NCBI GenBank assembly: GCA_002293275.1
Contig: DBCX01000062.1
Span: forward strand, 1 to 10,865
Reading direction: 5' to 3'
DNA length: 10,865 nt
Source: Cyanobacteria bacterium UBA947
GTDB lineage: Bacteria; Cyanobacteriota; Vampirovibrionia; Gastranaerophilales; Gastranaerophilaceae
The translations under genes and the position numbers were made by a program. The notes under the pieces were generated by a model. The model saw nothing but the letters and a program-made list of their open reading frames with translations. It searched no databases and was not told where the DNA came from. Below, one piece after another: positions 7,056 to 10,865 of the stretch (position 1 is the stretch's first letter; every line of letters starts with the position of its first letter).

Positions 7056-9035
7056 TTCGTTCACCACACCGAGCACACGTATAAACTCGCTGACGGTCGT
7101 TTCTCCGTTGAGGATATGTCTTATACAAGACTGGCGTAAAGTCACCATACCGTGCGACACCGCGGCCTCTTCAATCTCAATATCGTGAGCGCCCGATGCA
7201 ATAAGTTTTTTGATATCTTTGTTGATTTCCATGATTTCATACAAACCCATACGGCCTTTGTAACCGGTGAATTCGCAGTTGTTGCAGCCTTTTGCTTTAT
7301 ATATCGGCTTTTGCATAAACTCATTCATAGCCGCCGGATCACTTATTATCAATTTCGCCTCTTCCTGCGTTGCATGGCATTCTTCTTTACAGCTGTTGCA
7401 AAGCTTTCTGACAAGCCTTTGAGCGATTACACCTGACAGTGTTGATGCCACAAGGTAGTCCTTTGCGCCCATCTCAATAAGCCGCGTAACCGTCGCAGCC
7501 GCTGAATTTGTGTGGACAGTGCTTAATACAAGGTGACCTGTGAGCGCTGCGGAAATCGCAATCTCAAGCGTTTCAAAGTCACGAATCTCACCGACCAGAA
7601 TGATGTCCGGGTCCTGACGTAAAATCGCACGCATACAAGATGCAAAAGTGATACCGGCTTTCGGGTTCACCTGCGTCTGGTTAACACCCTCCAGCTTAAT
7701 CTCAACCGGGTCTTCAATCGTTGCAATATTTACAAACTCCTCGTTCAAACTTTTCAAAATTGAGTACAGCGTGGTCGTTTTACCGGAACCCGTCGGACCG
7801 GATGTCAAAATAACACCGTTCGGACAGCTTGTCATAATTTTAACTTTTTTGATATCTTCCGTACTGGCACCTACAAGATTAATATCTTTATCTGCCGCAT
7901 TCAAGCTCACAGCCGGCGCCAACACACGGATTACAATCTTTTCCTTGCCGCTGACAGGCAGCGTACCGATACGAAAATCGTATGAGTTATCGTTGTATTT
8001 CATGGAAAATGTTCCGTCCTGCGGTCGTCTGTACTCTGCAATATCAAGCCGTGACAACACCTTGAAACGTGCCAGCACCGAGCTTTCAACCTTCGGCGGA
8101 ATATCAAAGGTTTTTTTCAGCATACCGTCTTTTCTGTACCGTACCTGATACCCTGTCAGGCGCGGTTCTATATGAATATCCGAGATTTTCTCCTCAATCG
8201 CCGTTGTAATAATCTGGTTGACAAGTTTTGCAACAGCACCTGTGGCATCTTTGAGCTCACCTTCAACTTGCTCCCACAAAGTTGCATCATTGCCAAATTC
8301 ATCGGATTCAGCCTCCATCTGCCGGATAACTTTTTGGGTTTCTTTCAGCGACGAGCTAAAATGACTGCGCCACGCATCTTCAAACTCAAAGTGTGTGATG
8401 AGATATTGTCTGGGGTTTTGACCTGTCAGATAAATTATCTCCTTTAACACCTCAGGTTTCAAAGGCGCCACCGAACCCAATGATAATGTTTTGCCGTCCG
8501 AATGGATTGGTATAACCTGATGCGATCTTATGAAATCTTCAGGCAATAACGTCACGAACTCGCGCATTTTTGCAAGCTGTTCTGTTGCGACCACCTCGGC
8601 GTTTGTCTGCATCGCAAGAATTTCTTTCAACTGCGCAAGCGTTATATGCCCCATTGAGAACAATGCCGAGCCCAGCGGCATTTTTTGTTTCTTACTTTCC
8701 GCGAGCCCTTGCAGCAGCTGCACATCTGTTATGTAACCCTTCGCAACAAGTATCTCCCCGATTTTACCTTGCATTTGAATATCAGGTTTGCAAATTTCAA
8801 TCAACTCGGGCAGGTCACTGTCCGGGATTTGGATAAATTTTAACTGCTCGGCAAAGACAGATTTCAACCGTTCGGCAACCGCGTTTTTATCGGTTGTTGA
8901 GTCCACCGCAACAAATACAAACCCGTCTTTGATGTTCACCGGCACAAACCGCAGCGACTCCATAATCGCTTTGTCCACTTTGTTCACCACCTGCGGGCTC
9001 AAGCTGCTTTTCAATTTCATTAATAGTTCATTCAT
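7053..9035 (-). CDS. pilB: Type IV pilus / type II secretion assembly ATPase (PilB/GspE family) with MshEN-like region
   Basis: Hexameric cytoplasmic motor that powers pilus or pseudopilus assembly. Numbering is from the ATG at 9035 (660 residues), long against the usual 560-570. Residues 1-90 are an extra N-terminal domain. Residues 91-143 resemble MshEN: two 24-residue motifs (starting KIGEILVAKG and PLGSALFSMG) separated by five residues, the layout known to bind cyclic di-GMP in MshE. Residues about 155-225 are a T2SSE N-domain. The ATPase core has Walker A GPTGSGKT (413-420), an Asp box around IEDPVE, Walker B DPDIILVGEIRD (475-486), a His box GHLVLSTVHTN, and the zinc tetracysteine Cys546/549 and Cys584/587. 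A GTG at 9038 would add one residue. The ATG is preferred because it overlaps the secretin stop as TGATG. The full zinc motif and EIRD point to an extension ATPase, not the retraction motor PilT. Confidence 0.9.
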   Translation of the reverse strand: MNELLMKLKSSLSPQVVNKVDKAIMESLRFVPVNIKDGFVFVAVDSTTDKNAVAERLKSVFAEQLKFIQIPDSDLPELIEICKPDIQMQGKIGEILVAKGYITDVQLLQGLAESKKQKMPLGSALFSMGHITLAQLKEILAMQTNAEVVATEQLAKMREFVTLLPEDFIRSHQVIPIHSDGKTLSLGSVAPLKPEVLKEIIYLTGQNPRQYLITHFEFEDAWRSHFSSSLKETQKVIRQMEAESDEFGNDATLWEQVEGELKDATGAVAKLVNQIITTAIEEKISDIHIEPRLTGYQVRYRKDGMLKKTFDIPPKVESSVLARFKVLSRLDIAEYRRPQDGTFSMKYNDNSYDFRIGTLPVSGKEKIVIRVLAPAVSLNAADKDINLVGASTEDIKKVKIMTSCPNGVILTSGPTGSGKTTTLYSILKSLNEEFVNIATIEDPVEIKLEGVNQTQVNPKAGITFASCMRAILRQDPDIILVGEIRDFETLEIAISAALTGHLVLSTVHTNSAAATVTRLIEMGAKDYLVASTLSGVIAQRLVRKLCNSCKEECHATQEEAKLIISDPAAMNEFMQKPIYKAKGCNNCEFTGYKGRMGLYEIMEINKDIKKLIASGAHDIEIEEAAVSHGMVTLRQSCIRHILNGETTVSEFIRVLGVVNE

Positions 9036-10771
9036 CACAAATTCTCTCTTACATCTTCATCATTAATTATTTTAGGTGTCAGCATAATAATCATTTCTTC
9101 TTTTACTTTTGATGTTGCAGTACTTCTAAAAAGCGTGCCTATCACCGGCAAATCGCCAAGAATCGGCACTTTTGAGACGTCTTTAGATTCCCGTTCGTTA
9201 ATCATACCGCCAACAATAAGCGTTTCACCGTCTTTTATGCGTACATTTTTAAGCTCAAGGTTTCTGCGGCTCAACAGCGTTGCCAGCAAGTCTTCTGTCT
9301 CAACACCCTCACCTGTGACAGCATAAACCCTTCCCGCCTCAATCGCATAGTCAGGCGTTATATCAAGCGTCACATAACCGTCCGGACTAATAAACGGAGT
9401 TATGCTGATTTTGATACCCTGATCTTCGGCAATTTCAAGCGTTTTTTGGACAACCGGCTGACCGAGGATACCTTGAATCACCTGAGATGTTACGGATTTG
9501 ACGTAATCAGACGTCATATCAATGACAGACTCTTGTCCGTTGGTGATAAGTATCCGCGGGTTGGAAACGACTCTGGCCTTGCGGTTTTCTATCAGGTAAT
9601 TGATTGAGTAGTGGACACCGGGATCACGAGAAAACAGGTGCGGATAATCCGGCACACCCGGAGTGTTCCCGAAAATACCTCCGGGGTTCTTGCCAAGTGA
9701 CGTGGTGCCGCCCGTACCAAAGCTGGCGGTCAAGTATTTTGTCTGCAGGTTCCAAATATTACCGAGCGTTTTTTGCCCGTCCTCGTTAACCTCTATAATC
9801 GCGACCTCAAGATACGCCTGCGGCTGTTTTTTATCGGTTTTTACAATAAAATCTTTAATCATCTCAATCTGCTGCGGTGAACCGCCAAGGACGTTGACCG
9901 TACCTTGCCCTGCATAATACGATACCGATAAGCTTTGCAGCCCGATAGATGTCAAGTTGCCGGCCGTTGCCTTGTTGGCAAAAGTACACGCCACCTTACC
10001 TGCGTTTATTGAAAGCTCTTCACCATCGCCGGAGCCGCCGCCGGAAGCTGCTGATTGACCTTCTGATACCCCAAGCGCGTTGGGCAAAAGCTGTGTACAA
10101 ATCATCTCCGCCATCTGCCCCGGAGTTGTGTGGTTAACCTTGAAAATTGTGTTCGTCGGCTGGATATCAAATTTCTCCACAACCCGTTTTGCCATTGCAA
10201 CCTCGTTCTTACCGCCGAATATCAGCAGCTCGTTGGTTGAAGGGTTTGTGATTGCAATCTCACCGCCTGAGATACCGGGTTTGTTTATCCCGTAAATATT
10301 CTTGTTCAAAAACTCGGCAATAGTCGCGGCATCAACGTACTTTACAGGGATTGATGTCATCTCCTGCTTGGCTGCGTTAAAGTCCTTGACCGTAACGGAT
10401 GCAATGATGAGCGTGTCCCCGTCCAAAACATAGGTCAGATCGGTTATCTCCATAACCATCTCAAACGCCTTGTTCAGCGGGACTTTAACCAAATCAAGCG
10501 TAACTTTTTGGTCTTTGACGCTCGGGTGCAAAATAATATTCAACCCCGCCTTGTCCGCAAACATCCGCAAAACCTGCGAAACATCCGAATCACGCAGCGA
10601 TAAGGTCACCGGCGAATTCTTTTTGGTGATACTGACCTCACCTTTCAGCGGCATTGAGGTTTCTTTCGGTATCTCGCGCAATTCCGGCTTCATATCCTGC
10701 GTTGCGACCGCGCTAACATTTGTAAACACGAACGCCGCTAACATTAATCCTGCAAAAATTCTTCTTTTCAT
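9035..10771 (-). CDS. pilQ: Secretin, outer-membrane pore of type IV pilus / type II secretion system (PilQ/GspD family)
   Basis: Forms the multimeric outer-membrane gate through which the pilus or substrate passes. Starting at ATG 10771 the protein has 578 residues and a clear signal peptide (MKRRIF, then a hydrophobic stretch, cut probably near SAVA at 20-23). Next come an N0/STN domain (about 52-125), a first secretin N-domain (about 138-205) and a second (about 207-315) interrupted by a Gly/Ser-rich insert near 233-275. The C-terminal secretin barrel runs from about 316 to 568. The family signature is at about 521-550 (VPILGDLPVIGTLF). The protein stops soon after the barrel, with no C-terminal pilotin-binding extension, and no AMIN domains are seen, unlike many proteobacterial PilQ. 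A start at 10792 would add seven residues and an ATGA overlap with the preceding gene. The start at 10771 is preferred for its ribosome binding site and signal peptide. PilQ versus GspD is not certain. Confidence 0.88.
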   Translation of the reverse strand: MKRRIFAGLMLAAFVFTNVSAVATQDMKPELREIPKETSMPLKGEVSITKKNSPVTLSLRDSDVSQVLRMFADKAGLNIILHPSVKDQKVTLDLVKVPLNKAFEMVMEITDLTYVLDGDTLIIASVTVKDFNAAKQEMTSIPVKYVDAATIAEFLNKNIYGINKPGISGGEIAITNPSTNELLIFGGKNEVAMAKRVVEKFDIQPTNTIFKVNHTTPGQMAEMICTQLLPNALGVSEGQSAASGGGSGDGEELSINAGKVACTFANKATAGNLTSIGLQSLSVSYYAGQGTVNVLGGSPQQIEMIKDFIVKTDKKQPQAYLEVAIIEVNEDGQKTLGNIWNLQTKYLTASFGTGGTTSLGKNPGGIFGNTPGVPDYPHLFSRDPGVHYSINYLIENRKARVVSNPRILITNGQESVIDMTSDYVKSVTSQVIQGILGQPVVQKTLEIAEDQGIKISITPFISPDGYVTLDITPDYAIEAGRVYAVTGEGVETEDLLATLLSRRNLELKNVRIKDGETLIVGGMINERESKDVSKVPILGDLPVIGTLFRSTATSKVKEEMIIMLTPKIINDEDVRENL

Positions 10772-10779
10772 TATTTGTT

Positions 10780-10783
10780 CTCC
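10780..10783 (-). promoter_or_regulatory. Ribosome binding site deciding the secretin start
   Basis: On the - strand GGAG lies eight bases before the ATG at 10771, ideal spacing. It favours the start that gives a standard signal peptide over the in-frame ATG at 10792, which has only a GGCGGT further upstream. Confidence 0.65.
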
Positions 10784-10788
10784 GATTT

Positions 10789-10865
10789 TCATCTGTTACC
10801 GCCAAACTTGGTTTCCAGATTTGATATTGTGTTGAAATTCATACCGTCCTTGGTAAATAGCTCGC
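10789..10865 (-). CDS. 3' end of an unidentified gene upstream of the secretin (partial)
   Basis: On the - strand one frame stays open from the window edge to TGA at 10791-10789. It encodes a 24-residue C-terminus that contains TKDGMNFNTISNLETKF. The stop falls 17 bases before the preferred secretin start and overlaps the alternative ATG at 10792 as ATGA, which matches the tight packing of the rest of this block. A second frame is also open to TAA at 10797-10795, so the frame choice is an inference from spacing. By context it may be a PilN/PilO/PilP-like alignment protein, which often precedes pilQ, but the tail itself is not recognisable. The protein's start and most of its length lie outside the window. 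Confidence 0.45.
   Translation of the reverse strand, partial: ELFTKDGMNFNTISNLETKFGGNR

Noticed and set aside
10797..10865. Second open frame on the - strand at the right edge, ending at TAA 10797-10795
   Set aside because: Both frames are open over this short stretch. The frame ending at TGA 10791-10789 was preferred for its ATGA contact with the secretin ATG, but the choice is not firm.
1..10865. Search for defence systems, CRISPR repeats, transposases, phage genes or tRNA/rRNA
   Set aside because: None seen. All eight full-length genes belong to well-known metabolic, modification or pilus/secretion families.

Overview
The window reads as chromosomal DNA of an anaerobic, two-membrane (diderm) bacterium. 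An [FeFe] hydrogenase points to anaerobic, fermentative life. An outer-membrane secretin with a signal peptide points to an outer membrane. Base composition is moderate and genes are packed almost end to end. The taxon cannot be fixed from sequence alone. Lineages such as Elusimicrobiota or the non-photosynthetic cyanobacterial relatives (Vampirovibrionia/Melainabacteria) would fit, but this is a guess.

There are two convergent blocks that meet at a 19-base gap (4526-4544). The left block, on the + strand from 65 to 4525, is one tightly overlapping metabolic gene set: purB (adenylosuccinate lyase), a group-B-like monomeric [FeFe] hydrogenase, aroF (a DAHP synthase with an N-terminal regulatory domain, first step of the shikimate pathway) and pheA (prephenate dehydratase with an ACT domain, towards phenylalanine). 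Every junction overlaps by 1 or 4 bases, so the four genes are probably co-transcribed and translationally coupled. A short AT-rich stretch (1-64) lies ahead of purB.

The right block, on the - strand from the right edge down to 4545, is a type IV pilus / type II secretion-like assembly set followed by a ribosomal-protein modification gene. It holds the 3' end of an unidentified gene at the window edge, a PilQ/GspD-type secretin, a PilB/GspE-type assembly ATPase with a putative cyclic-di-GMP-binding MshEN region, a PilC/GspF-type inner-membrane platform protein, and rimO (ribosomal protein S12 methylthiotransferase). These genes also overlap or nearly touch. Together the secretin, ATPase and platform would supply the outer-membrane pore, the cytoplasmic motor and the inner-membrane rotor/platform of one pilus or pseudopilus machine. 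No pilin and no retraction ATPase is in the window.

I found no rRNA, tRNA, CRISPR array, insertion sequence or obvious horizontally acquired island. The most interesting points are the hydrogenase locked between purine and aromatic amino acid genes, the variant residues around its predicted H-cluster, the MshEN-like region in the pilus ATPase, and small departures from family consensus in RimO and PheA.
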